Shown here piece by piece: positions 33,701 through 42,917 of a stretch of 64,000 nt of DNA (the first letter of the stretch is position 1; each line of letters starts with the position of its first letter). The stretch comes from Amycolatopsis sp. NBC_00345 (GTDB lineage: Bacteria > Actinomycetota > Actinomycetes > Mycobacteriales > Pseudonocardiaceae), in NCBI RefSeq assembly GCF_036116635.1, contig NZ_CP107995.1, positions 6,944,001 to 7,008,000 on the forward strand. Direction: 5' to 3'. The translations under genes and the position numbers were made by a program. The notes below the pieces were generated by a model, which was given only the letters and a program-made list of their open reading frames with translations, was not told where the DNA came from and did no database searches.

Positions 33701-35702
33701 AGCCACATCGACACCTCGGCCAGCTCGACTGCGATCGGATTGAGGTCGACCCCGTAGCTGTTGTGGAGCGCGATGTAGGCCTTAACCTCGCGCAGCCGGT
33801 CTTCGTACTCAGCCGACGGGACCCGTTCCTTGAGCTCCTCCTGACGACGGCGCAGGTATTCGGCGGCGAGCTGGTTGATCGCTTCGTTGAGGAACGCTCC
33901 GGACCCCAGCGCCGGTTCACAGATCGTCCAGCACAGCAATTCCCGGGCTTGGACCTCGCCTGCTTCCTCGATCCGATGCTGCAGAGCGAGCTCCACCGTG
34001 ATCTTGGTCAGCGATTCCGGCGTGTAGTAGGACGCACTGGTCTGACGGTCGCGGCCAGCGAGCCGGTAGACGAACGCCCCGGCCGGGTAACGGACCCGCA
34101 GCGGAACCCCGGTTTCCTCGTTGGTCCGGTGCACGAACACGGTGTCCGGGAACTGGTCCGCCTTGTCCGCGGGAACCATCCAGCTGCCGTCGGCCGGGTC
34201 ACCGCCCTTGGCCACTTCGTACAGCTCCTGCTCCGCGATGAACCCGGTGTAGGACATCAGACCCTCATACACCGCGCCGAGCTGGTTGATGCCGAGCTGG
34301 GCGTAGGAGATGAATCCGCCGCGCTCACCCTTGCGCCCCTTGCTGAGCATCAGCAGTCGCAACACCTCGTGCAGGCATTTGTTGCGCAACCGGGTGTCAG
34401 CCAGCACCCGGCGGTCATCGTCATCCTCGTACTCGACCGAACCGATCAGCGTCGTCCGATCCGGCCGGAAGAGGTCGGAGTTGAGCTGCTCGAACCGGAT
34501 CCCCTCGTCCTCGGACCGCTGGTCGTCATCGCCGGACGCCGCGCGCCCGGCCACGGTGCGCGCCCGATACCCGTTGTTTACCAGCCGGAACAACAAGTCC
34601 AGCGACTCGTACAGATGGAACCCAGCGCCGGCGGCTTCGTCGGCCAGCGGATGGGTGACCAGTTCCCCCAGCCTGCCCATGCCGTAACCCTCGGCGTACT
34701 CCGGATAGTCCGAGGGCAGCACACCCAGTTCTGGCCGCGCCTCGGCGTACAGGAGGAACAGGATCCGGTAGAGATACCGCAGTGACTGCCGGGCCAGGGT
34801 TTTCGCCAGCGTCCGCGGCTCGTCGATCTCGGCCGGATCAACGCCGTTCTCACGCAGGCGCGCCAGAACCTCGCTCGCGATCAGCTCGACCGAGCGCTGC
34901 AACCCCACCCGGAGCTCGGCGGACACCGCCACGGCGTGCTTGTTCGAAAGGCCTACGACAGACGCCAGTGTCTTGCCCTCGACGTCGCTCGGACGCAGGG
35001 ACTCCGCGGAGAACAGCGCGGCGATGGTGTCGAGCTCACCACCGGCCGAGGTGTCGTTACGTCCGAACGCGACGTCGAGATTCGCCGCCAGATAGCGGCC
35101 CTCGCCCCAGGCGTACCGATCGGCCAGAATCACGACGGCGCCAGCGAGCACCACGATATAACGAGGCGCATCCTCGATTCCGATCAGAAACTGGATGAGA
35201 TCGTCACTCGAGGAGATCTGCTTGCCCGCGGGCAACTCCACCGGATCGCGCAGGGCACCGGCGTCGGCCGGGTCGAGCGCCGCGTCGAAGTCCGTTGCCC
35301 AGCCACACTCCACGACAACCACGTCGCCCTCGGCGTGCAGAACCGGCACCGAGTGCTCGACCCCGCTGTGCACGACCGCGATCGACCTGCGCTCGACCTT
35401 GCCGGCTTCCTCCTTCTCCTCCTCGGCCGGCAGCGCGAGACCCAACGCGACAACCATGTCGACATGGAGTTGGTCGAGCCGGCGTTGCCGGACCGTCGCC
35501 GTGGACTCATCGTCAGCGAGTACCGCGCGCGCCGCGAAGTAGGGTTCGCGAACTCCACGCAGCATCTTCCGCGGGCTTGCCGCGCCCGACTTCTCCGCAG
35601 CCGCCTATGCGGGGAGCCTGGTGCGCTTGAGCTCCTTGGGAAACACCTCGGCGAGATAGTGCGCGGACAGATACTCACCCGCGTTCAGCAGGGAATCGAA
35701 AG

Positions 35703-38522
35703 TCATCCTCGTCCCTCCAGTACCGCAAGCAGCCGGACGAACGGAGCCCCCGACGTGCGCATCGCCCGGACCAGCGCGCGCTGCTCCTCGGCCGTCCCGG
35801 TGACTTTCTCCCGCCGCCTGGCCGAGCTGTCCTCGAACAAGCTCAGCTGCGTCCAGCTGTCGAGCCTGGACAGATGTGCCGCCAGCGGCTTCTCGATCTC
35901 GCTCGCATAGTGTTCCCGCTGGATTTCCAGCTGCTCGCGGGCAGCCGCGACGGCCGCCGGAACCAGCGCCTGCAAGTGCGAAAGATCACCGCTGTCCAAC
36001 GGGTTCGGCATCCTCGGCCCGACTCCGGCCGCCGCGAGCACGTCGAACATCGGACGCACCGTGGGCACGCCGGGAAGCTCGCTCACCGCCATCCACTCCA
36101 CCACTGTGGGCCGGCCCAGCGCATTCGAGTAGGTACCCTGCACCAGGAAGGTCGGCTGATCCACCGCGGCTCGGAGCACCGGAGCCTCCAGCCTGCCGAC
36201 CCGCACCAGAACCTTGTCCACCAGCCATTCCACGAACGGGTGCAGATCACTGGCGAATCCGACGGTCGGCCATGCGCTCTCACGGGCACGGGCCTTGTCC
36301 AGGTGCTCCTGCGCGGTCTGCTGGTCGAAGGTGATCCGCAGCCGCTCGTGCATCCGCTGCGACTTCAGCACGGACGGCGGCAGCGCCTTGAGCCGGCGCA
36401 TCAGATCATCGGGAGGAGTGAGGGCGAAGATCTCGTTGCGATCGCCTTCGCGCCTGATCTCCAGGTCGTTGCGAGAACCGTAGAGCCCGCGAATGGCGTC
36501 GGTCACGAAGCTCTCAGTGCTGTCGAACAGCGTCGGCAACGCGGCCTGCGCTGGTGGCGCCGTCTCGGACGAGGCGACCGTGGGCGCGAGGAGGTCCGCA
36601 AGGAGGTCGTCCGGCGTCGGCTCGGCCAGGCGCTCCTCGACCGGCTTACCCATCAACAGGTCCTTGGTCAGCCGATCCTCTTCGAGACGCGCGTCGTAGA
36701 GCCCGGTAACGGTCTCCGCGGTGCCCAGGCTCGCGTGAGCTGCCGCCTCCCGCGCGAGAAGCTTTTCGGCGACCGTCGTGTCATCCTTGGCGCCGGGCAC
36801 CACCGAGGTCAGGATCAACGCGGTGAACTGCGGCTCGTGCAGCTGGCCGAACCGATCGATGCGGCCGTTGCGTTGCTCGATCCGGATCAGGCTCCACGGT
36901 AAGTCGTAATGGATCAGGTGGTGGCACTGCTGGTGCAGGTTGACGCCTTCGGAGGCCACCTCGCCGGTGAACAGCAGCCGGACCGGGCTCGCCGCCTGGC
37001 CGAATTCCTCGATGATCTCCTGCTCTTTCTGGTCCGAAATGCCGCCGTGCATGACGCGCACGGCATCGGCGGCGGCCTTGGCGCCGAACCCGAGCCTCGC
37101 CGGAACGGCTTCCGCCAGCCACTTCAGCGTCGGGACGCGCTCCGAGAACACCACGACCCTGGCCGGCTTCCCCGGACCGACGCCGATCTCCGCGAGTTTA
37201 GCCACCAGCCCGCCGAGTTTGGCCGAATCGTCGTCGGTGACGGCATTGGCCAGGTCGCGCAAACGTTCCAGCGCGACGCGTTCAGCCTCGATGCCGGAGC
37301 CCTCGGCTACCGCCGCCTCGCCGCCCGTCAGCGTCTTGATCCTGGTCGCCGCGGTCTCCGCGAGCGCACGATGCGACGACAGGAATGACTTCAGCAGGTT
37401 GAACGAGAACAACCGGCCGTCCTTGCCGCCCGCGGGCGAAGCATCCGGGTCGAGCCAACGATCGGTGAGCTCGGCGAACACCTTCTCCTCGGCACCGGAC
37501 GCCGGGCACCGCAAGGGTTGCGACGGGCCGCGGTCGGCCCAGCTGCCCTGGATGTGGTCCCGGACTTCCGGGCTGATCTTGGTACGCCGGATGTAGAGGT
37601 GCTCGATCTGCTCCGGCCGGTAGTTGTCCCGGTCCGCGATCGCGGCTGGATCCAGCAGGTCGATCAGATCGGCGAACGAGCGCCGGTCACCGTTGTGCGG
37701 AGTGGCGCTGGCGAGCAGCAGGGCGTCCGTGCGGGGCGCGAGTTCCTTCGCCAGCTGCGCCCGCAGGTTCCGGCCGCCCATGAGGTTGTGCGACTCGTCG
37801 ATGACGACCGCGTCCCAGTGGATGTTCTGCAGGTGATGCCGGTAGCGGCCGATGTGCTTGAGCGTGTCCACCGAGATGATCACACGCTTGTAGTAGGTGA
37901 ACGGGTTGCGGCCAGCCGGAATGTCACGCTGGATGCGCTGGATTCCGAGCGAGTCGAGCCGGATCAGCGGCACCGAAAACCGGGTCCACAACTCACGCTG
38001 GAACTGTTCCAGCACCTGCTGCGGAGTGACGACGAGAATGCGTTCCCCGCGGCCGCGCCGGATGAGCTCGGCCAGGGTCAGGCCTATTTCGAGGGTTTTC
38101 CCAAGCCCGACGACGTCGGCGACAAGAATACGCGGCCGCAGTCCCGACAACGCGAGTTCGGCAGGCCGCTGCTGGTAGGGATTGCGTTTGAGCACGAACT
38201 TGTCGGTCATGGCGAGACCGCGCTCGGACTGCGGAAGCGGCGTCTTGCGCAGCACCGCTTCGAGGAACAGCCTGCTGGTCCGGAAGTTCTCGCTGGTGTC
38301 CGCGACGAGGGTGGTGTCCTCCGGCCGCAGCACTCGGATGCCGGTGTCGATCTCCCTGAAGAACGTGGCTTCCTGGTCGCGGACTATGCCGGTCATCCCT
38401 ACGGCCACGATCTTGACACCGTCGTGCTCGGTGGTGGTGACCCCTCGCACCAGCCAGACCTCGTCCCGGATCAGCAGTTGCGCACCCGGTGCGATACCGC
38501 CCTCGTGCTGGCTGGTCGCCAT
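35703..38522 (-). CDS. SNF2-family helicase (DrmD-like)
   Basis: A 939-residue SF2 ATPase of the SNF2/HepA type. Walker A is VADVVGLGKTLEIGL (about 125-140), followed by VVTPQQVLEQFQREL (Ia), VVIDESHNL (DESH box), LLLASATPHNGDRRS (III), then the C-terminal lobe with VVVFSERVPTLKWL, LFTGEVASEGVNLHQQC (V) and IEQRNGRIDRFGQ (VI). Class 1 DISARM carries a helicase of this type (DrmD) beside an adenine methylase, as here. ATG 38522 is chosen for GAGGGG 6 nt upstream; GTG 38549 is an alternative. Its stop overlaps the methyltransferase ATG. The kinase gene ends 33 bp upstream. Confidence 0.9.
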   Translation of the reverse strand: MATSQHEGGIAPGAQLLIRDEVWLVRGVTTTEHDGVKIVAVGMTGIVRDQEATFFREIDTGIRVLRPEDTTLVADTSENFRTSRLFLEAVLRKTPLPQSERGLAMTDKFVLKRNPYQQRPAELALSGLRPRILVADVVGLGKTLEIGLTLAELIRRGRGERILVVTPQQVLEQFQRELWTRFSVPLIRLDSLGIQRIQRDIPAGRNPFTYYKRVIISVDTLKHIGRYRHHLQNIHWDAVVIDESHNLMGGRNLRAQLAKELAPRTDALLLASATPHNGDRRSFADLIDLLDPAAIADRDNYRPEQIEHLYIRRTKISPEVRDHIQGSWADRGPSQPLRCPASGAEEKVFAELTDRWLDPDASPAGGKDGRLFSFNLLKSFLSSHRALAETAATRIKTLTGGEAAVAEGSGIEAERVALERLRDLANAVTDDDSAKLGGLVAKLAEIGVGPGKPARVVVFSERVPTLKWLAEAVPARLGFGAKAAADAVRVMHGGISDQKEQEIIEEFGQAASPVRLLFTGEVASEGVNLHQQCHHLIHYDLPWSLIRIEQRNGRIDRFGQLHEPQFTALILTSVVPGAKDDTTVAEKLLAREAAAHASLGTAETVTGLYDARLEEDRLTKDLLMGKPVEERLAEPTPDDLLADLLAPTVASSETAPPAQAALPTLFDSTESFVTDAIRGLYGSRNDLEIRREGDRNEIFALTPPDDLMRRLKALPPSVLKSQRMHERLRITFDQQTAQEHLDKARARESAWPTVGFASDLHPFVEWLVDKVLVRVGRLEAPVLRAAVDQPTFLVQGTYSNALGRPTVVEWMAVSELPGVPTVRPMFDVLAAAGVGPRMPNPLDSGDLSHLQALVPAAVAAAREQLEIQREHYASEIEKPLAAHLSRLDSWTQLSLFEDSSARRREKVTGTAEEQRALVRAMRTSGAPFVRLLAVLEGRG

Positions 38523-38555
38523 GCGTAGCCCCTCGCTCCCCTGACTCACCGTGAC

Positions 38556-39662
38556 CTACTGCCATCGCCCCAGACCCGGAAAGGTTACCAACCGGAGCGG
38601 GCCGAGCACGCGGTTACAGCGCCGGCCCCGGGCGTACGCGGTCCGTAGGCGATCCGCCGCGAGGACGGCGCCGGCCGGCAACTCGGAGTGACTGACCGCG
38701 ACGCTCGCCTCACGCTTCGGTTTCGGCGTGGGTGTCAGCCCGTCTTCCGGTTCAGCCTGGCGCGCGACACCCGCCGCAGTGATCCTGCGCAGGCGCTCGC
38801 GTGCTTCGAGCGGACTCAATCCAGTCTTCTCGACGACGGCCAAAAGCAGGTCACAGGCAACTTTGAGTGCCGGGCGATCCTCGGGCTCGTGTGCGAGCAT
38901 CGCCGTCAGCGGAGCCACCAGATCGGCGGCCAGCCCGCTCAGATCCGGATGTTCGCCGGGAGACTCGATCTTGCGTATGAGGGCGTACTCGGAGTCGGCG
39001 TTCGTGAACGGGTAGTGCCCGGTCGCGGCATAAAGCAGAGTCGCGCCGAGACCGAACACATCGGCGGCTGTTGTCAACGAGGACTGCCGCACCTGCTCCG
39101 GCGCCATGCACACGAGCGTGCCGACAACCCGGCCGGTACGGGAGATCCTGGCCGGGTCCTCGATGCGCGCGACCTTCTCCGCGTTCAGCAGTGCCAGGCC
39201 GAAGTCGATGACCTTCGGCCCATCCGCGGCGAGCACGATGTTGTGCGGTTTGAGGTCACGGTGCAGCAGGTCGGCCTGGTGAATGCTGACCAGTCCCTCG
39301 GCCAGCACTGCTCCCATGATCGCGACCATGGCGGGCTCAAGCGGGCCGTGGTCCGCCACCCAGGCACGCAGTGTTGCTCCCGGGATGTACTCCATCGCCA
39401 GCCACGGCTGTTCCGCTTCGGCGTCACCCTCGACGAAGGACGCCGTGCGGCTGCCGAAAACCGTTCTCAGCGCCTCCATCTCGACCGCGAATCGCGCCCG
39501 CTCCTCGGCGTCGAAATCGACCGCGCGGATCTGCTTGACCGCCACCTGCTCGCCGGCGGGGGAAATCCCCCGGTAGACCACCCCCATGCCACCTTTGCCG
39601 AGCAGCTCGGCGATCCGGTACGGCCCGATCTCCGCGGGGATGCCGGTGTCCTCGGCAGTCAC
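38556..39662 (-). CDS. cytoplasmic Ser/Thr protein kinase (Hanks type)
   Basis: A 368-residue eukaryotic-like kinase: glycine loop LLGKGGMGVVYRG (about 17-29), lysine in VAVKQI, catalytic HRDLKPHN, IDFGLAL in place of DFG-x, and MAPEQV (APE). The domain ends near residue 270; a charged Pro-rich tail follows with no membrane helix or PASTA repeats. GTG 39662 has AGGAGT upstream. It lies inside the defence-type gene run, 11 nt after an unknown gene and before the SNF2 helicase. Kinases regulate or act in phage-growth-limitation and BREX-2 (PglW) and in Stk2 defence; a role here is inferred from position. Confidence 0.9.
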   Translation of the reverse strand: MTAEDTGIPAEIGPYRIAELLGKGGMGVVYRGISPAGEQVAVKQIRAVDFDAEERARFAVEMEALRTVFGSRTASFVEGDAEAEQPWLAMEYIPGATLRAWVADHGPLEPAMVAIMGAVLAEGLVSIHQADLLHRDLKPHNIVLAADGPKVIDFGLALLNAEKVARIEDPARISRTGRVVGTLVCMAPEQVRQSSLTTAADVFGLGATLLYAATGHYPFTNADSEYALIRKIESPGEHPDLSGLAADLVAPLTAMLAHEPEDRPALKVACDLLLAVVEKTGLSPLEARERLRRITAAGVARQAEPEDGLTPTPKPKREASVAVSHSELPAGAVLAADRLRTAYARGRRCNRVLGPLRLVTFPGLGRWQ

Positions 39663-39672
39663 AGCACTCCTA

Positions 39673-40581
39673 TCACACGCCCAGTTTCGACCCGATGTAG
39701 GCGATCGTAGCCTTTCGCTCCTCATGAAGAAGGCGAAAATGCACTCTGCCATGGTGCGGGGTGAACCGGGCGTGCATGTCGAAGACCCGGACCTGCCCGT
39801 CGAGGTCGGTGAATTCGCAGTACCGTCTGCGCTGTTCGTGTTCCGGGGTGACCAGGCTTCGCCATCGGGGGAGCGCCTCGGTCCGCGGCGTCCACGCAGC
39901 CAGGGCTTCCTGGATCTCCATCAACCGGGTGCGCACCGGGATCAGCCGGTCCGAGGACAGCGTGCCGAGGTCTTCCTCAACCCTCGGCAGGAAGTTCAGC
40001 GACGGGAAGAACTCCGAACGCGCGGCCCACAAAGCGATGCCGGTGCCGATCGATGTCAGCCCCCCTCGTGCCAGCCATGACTCGTGCACTCGGACGTGGT
40101 GTTGCGAAGAAGCATGCGGGATGTCGACCTCGTCCTCAGTCAGCTCGCCGTCGCCGGTCAGCGTGTTCCGGGCCAGGGTGATCCGGTCGGCCAACCAGTC
40201 CGGTGCAGTCGGCAGACTCACGGCCAGGCCCTCGACCAGGTGGGCGACTCCCATGCCTCGCGCTGCCCGCCCGTCATGCAGGTACTCGAGTTCGTCCTCG
40301 GGCGGCGAAAGCTCGTCGAAGGTAATCGGCGCTCGAGCCTGCATACTGCGGATCAGGCGCCACAAATCCTTGTTCCGCGCGTCGTTGGCCCACTTGGCCA
40401 TGGGGTACCCGGGCGCGAGCTCCACCGACGGCAGCCTCGCCGGGCTGAGCAGCGCGCTACCAGGACGTACGGCACGGGCCTCCTTGAGCGCCTCGACGAA
40501 CTCGCGCATTGCCTTGTCCACTTGATCGGCTTGCAGCACCGTGGCACAGGACAGTTCATTGAGGCACAGCCAGGTTGACAT
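39673..40581 (-). CDS. unrecognised 302-residue protein of the DUF262/ATPase gene set
   Basis: A soluble protein without signal peptide or membrane helix. The middle is acidic (ELSPPEDELEYLHDG). The C-terminal 90 residues, with WRSLVTPEHEQRRRYCEF, TDLDGQVRVFDMHARF and GRVHFRLL...IAYIGSKLGV, look like a small beta-rich domain. I do not recognise a family. It follows the ATPase gene by 18 bp, with GGGAG 5 nt before ATG 40581, and precedes the kinase. As the third member of the set it is a candidate effector, which is inference from position only. Confidence 0.75.
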   Translation of the reverse strand: MSTWLCLNELSCATVLQADQVDKAMREFVEALKEARAVRPGSALLSPARLPSVELAPGYPMAKWANDARNKDLWRLIRSMQARAPITFDELSPPEDELEYLHDGRAARGMGVAHLVEGLAVSLPTAPDWLADRITLARNTLTGDGELTEDEVDIPHASSQHHVRVHESWLARGGLTSIGTGIALWAARSEFFPSLNFLPRVEEDLGTLSSDRLIPVRTRLMEIQEALAAWTPRTEALPRWRSLVTPEHEQRRRYCEFTDLDGQVRVFDMHARFTPHHGRVHFRLLHEERKATIAYIGSKLGV

Positions 40582-40599
40582 GCCGCTCCCACTCGGTTG

Positions 40600-41724
40600 T
40601 CAGTCGATCAGTTCGTCCAGCGAGCGGTCCCACTCGTCGAAGAACCCGGATGGCCAATCCGACAGCATACCGTCCGCACCAACTCGAGGCGTCTCGATCT
40701 GCTTGTGCCTCCGGTCGGAGTGGAAGTAGTGCAGCGCAACGTGATCGGCAGGCAGAATCCCCCGCTTGACCGAGAGCCGCAGGCCATTGAGGACGTGGTC
40801 GCTATGCGACTCGACGACGAGCTGCGCCCCCGCGGCCACGGCGTGGGCAGCCAGCCTCGCCATCGCCGACTGGCCTCGCGGATGCAGGTGGGCTTCGGGA
40901 TTCTCCAGCAGGATCAACCCACCCGGTCGCGCGGTCAGGCAGGCCACGATGACCGGCAGCACGTAGGTCAAGCCGTAGCCGACGTTGGTCGGCCGGTACT
41001 GATTGGACGAGGACAGACCTGCAGTGCCGAAACTGAAAGCCAAGCGGACGGTGTCGGTTCCTTCGATGCCCGTCGCCGACAGGTTCACCCCGGGGCACAT
41101 GTACCCCAGCCATGCCTCTGTCTGCTGCAGCAAGGTGTCTGAGGCCGCGTCGGGATGTAGCAACTGTGGGAAGGCGATGACGTCGTCTTGGTGATGGCGA
41201 AGGTAGTTGACAGTGTGCTCGCCGCGCGCGCCCAGAAAACCGCGGCGGATAGCGACATCGTGCGATCGGGGGTAGCTGACGGCCGGATTTATCCGGTCCG
41301 CCCGTAGGTACTGAAACGACGTACCGAAGATCGGCAAGTCACGAAGCTGTTGCGGATCTGGCCCCTTGACCAGTGGCAGCAGGTCTTCCTCTGTGCCATA
41401 GGCCGCTGCCCAGCGCCAAGTATCGACACCATCTCGCAGGCCGATCTCGATCGCACCTTCGGCAGCTTCGGTGGGCACCCATTCCTCGTGCCGGACATCG
41501 CGGCCGATGCCCAGCTCGACGAGATCCCCGTTGAGCAGGAACCCGCTTCCCGCATCACCGGGAACCAGTACCCCTGCGTCGAACGACTGCCGCAGCAAGG
41601 CCAGCGCCTGCAGCGCGGTGCTCTTCCCGGACGAGTTCAGGCCCGTCAGCAGCGTCAGACCGCCCAGCGGAATCGAAATCTCGGCGAAAGCCTTGAAGTT
41701 GCGCAGATCAAGTTGAGTGAGCAT
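40600..41724 (-). CDS. DUF3696-type AAA (AAA15-like) ATPase
   Basis: A 374-residue SMC/OLD-like ATPase. It begins LTQLDLRNFKAFAEISIPLG, with Walker A LTGLNSSGKSTALQAL (about 25-40), a long insertion, then the signature region, Walker B as LILLENPEAHLHPRGQS and the VESHSDHVLNGLRL switch. No TOPRIM nuclease domain follows, so any effector activity must come from partners. ATG 41724 overlaps the DUF262 stop by 1 nt (TGATG). DUF262 and DUF3696 genes are often neighbours in bacterial genomes (from memory), pointing to a shared accessory system. Confidence 0.88.
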   Translation of the reverse strand: MLTQLDLRNFKAFAEISIPLGGLTLLTGLNSSGKSTALQALALLRQSFDAGVLVPGDAGSGFLLNGDLVELGIGRDVRHEEWVPTEAAEGAIEIGLRDGVDTWRWAAAYGTEEDLLPLVKGPDPQQLRDLPIFGTSFQYLRADRINPAVSYPRSHDVAIRRGFLGARGEHTVNYLRHHQDDVIAFPQLLHPDAASDTLLQQTEAWLGYMCPGVNLSATGIEGTDTVRLAFSFGTAGLSSSNQYRPTNVGYGLTYVLPVIVACLTARPGGLILLENPEAHLHPRGQSAMARLAAHAVAAGAQLVVESHSDHVLNGLRLSVKRGILPADHVALHYFHSDRRHKQIETPRVGADGMLSDWPSGFFDEWDRSLDELID

Positions 41725-42917
41725 CAGATGCTTCCGTCATAGTCACTGAAAAGCCGGCGTACCGCCTCGAACCGCAAGCGGATCTTGGCGACGTCTCCGG
41801 TTCCGACAGATATTGCCCGATCGAAGTCGTTGTCCGAGAATAACCTTCTGATCATTTCTGCGTTTACTTCCGGCGCCCGTCGGCGCAATTCGTCCAGATG
41901 AGCCGCCGAGCGGATTGCAAGATTTACGGAAATAGTCTCAAAGAGCGCCTTGTTGATAGGGTAACGACCGGGCTGACCTGCCCGTTGCTTGCGAAATGCG
42001 TGCTTTCCGAAAATATCCTTGGCCGCCGTCATAGCAGCCTGGAAGTCGTCCTTTATCCGGTCGATCTGCTGCTCGGACAGCTCGTTGATCTCACTCATCG
42101 ACTCCCGGAGGAACCGGTCGAATTCTTGCGACTTGTATCCAGCAATATCCGTTCGCAGGAAGGCAATGAACCGAAGGGCCATCTCGCGATCCGCCATGCG
42201 CGCGGTCGCAACGCTGTTCAGAGTCGCCGCAACGAAGGAGGGCGATTGAGCAAGATCAGCGAGCAGCCCTCTGGCTTTTCCAGGAATCAGCGCATGTCGC
42301 AGCTCCTGCTGGGAAAGCGGCATACCGCCCGTATTGATCCGGGCGAAGATGTTAAACTTGACCTCCTCCGGGGTTCCCCGGCGGATCAGATGCAGGACGA
42401 CCTCGGTCTCCTCCAGACGGGTCTTGAGGCGACCGGGGAGCTCCTGAAACGTATGCCCGTTGAGCCGGTCGAGGTAGTCCAGACCGCGCAGCTCCAACGC
42501 GTCGAGACCGATCGCATCGGGATCGACGAACCTGCAGATGGTGGTGAGCCGCTGGATCCCGTCAACGATCGCCCAGCGCTCGTCATCGGCCTCCGCTGCG
42601 TAGAAAGTCGGCAACGGGATGCGCAGGAGCAGCGACTCGATCAGTCTGCTCTGACTCACCGGATTCCAGATGCCGGCGTGCCGCTGGAAGTCCGGTGCGA
42701 GGTCAATGCTTCCGCGTTTGATTCGCGAGAGAAGCAGCGACACGGTCGGGGTGCGGGTGACTACATCGATCTTCTCCGGATCGAACGGTTCCTTGATCCA
42801 GCTGCCGGAGTCTTCGGAAATCTGCTCGACATCCGAATTTCCGCCGTTAGCATCTGGCTCGAGCCTGATTCCGTCCGCGAACAACAGTTGCCGACTCGTG
42901 TAAGCCTCTTCCGTCAT
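41724..42917 (-). CDS. DUF262-domain protein (ParB/GmrSD-N-like fold)
   Basis: A 397-residue protein. The DUF262 core has SLLLSRIKRGSIDLAPDFQR, SRLIESLLLRIPLPTFYAAE and WAIVDGIQRLTTICRFV, with the diagnostic DGxQR motif (about residue 120) that in GmrS-type proteins belongs to a ParB-like nucleotide-hydrolysing fold. FNIFARINTGGMPLSQQELRHA follows. There is no GmrD-like DUF1524 HNH domain at the C-terminus. Base composition is visibly less GC-rich than the neighbours, especially around 41.8-42.2 kb, a sign of transfer. ATG 42917 is used; GTG 42962 is possible. It is the first gene of the leftward run. Confidence 0.87.
   Translation of the reverse strand: MTEEAYTSRQLLFADGIRLEPDANGGNSDVEQISEDSGSWIKEPFDPEKIDVVTRTPTVSLLLSRIKRGSIDLAPDFQRHAGIWNPVSQSRLIESLLLRIPLPTFYAAEADDERWAIVDGIQRLTTICRFVDPDAIGLDALELRGLDYLDRLNGHTFQELPGRLKTRLEETEVVLHLIRRGTPEEVKFNIFARINTGGMPLSQQELRHALIPGKARGLLADLAQSPSFVAATLNSVATARMADREMALRFIAFLRTDIAGYKSQEFDRFLRESMSEINELSEQQIDRIKDDFQAAMTAAKDIFGKHAFRKQRAGQPGRYPINKALFETISVNLAIRSAAHLDELRRRAPEVNAEMIRRLFSDNDFDRAISVGTGDVAKIRLRFEAVRRLFSDYDGSI

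Larger units (their letters stand above)
29689..35706 (-). pseudogene. Eco57I-like N6-adenine DNA methyltransferase (PglX/DrmMI-like), broken by a nonsense codon and an IS
   Basis: The intact gene would encode about 1712 residues. ATG 35706 overlaps the SNF2 stop by 4 nt (ATGA) and reads MTFDSLLNAGEYLSAHYLAE, but codon 34 is TAG (35607-35605). The same frame then continues without interruption. It has SAM motif I EPALGSGAFL, motif IV NPPW in LQLGNPPWVRPRW, and long target-recognition regions. At 30724/29849 an IS element interrupts it; the read-through protein ends with 12 IS-encoded residues at 30685. Removing the IS and one TTA copy restores 51 further codons (EHYQQLVAHLADGTPPPEGY and on) to a TGA at 29691-29689 that overlaps the next ATG. 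A restart at ATG 35565 could give a 1626-residue product. Confidence 0.85.

Noticed and set aside
32560..34785. 741-codon + strand ORF opposite the methyltransferase
   Set aside because: Shadow ORF in GC-rich DNA; the - strand frame holds the conserved methyltransferase motifs.
35565..35565. ATG 35565 as the natural start of the methyltransferase
   Set aside because: The frame continues upstream past one TAG to ATG 35706, which overlaps the SNF2 stop in the same way as the other junctions of the operon and encodes a protein-like N-terminus.
38522..38549. GTG 38549 as start of the SNF2 helicase
   Set aside because: Only weak Shine-Dalgarno upstream; ATG 38522 has GAGGGG at ideal spacing. The alternative is not excluded.
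21009..42917. BREX or Pgl assignment for the island because of the kinase and PglX-like methylase
   Set aside because: No PglZ phosphatase, BrxC-type ATPase or BrxL/Lon protein is present.
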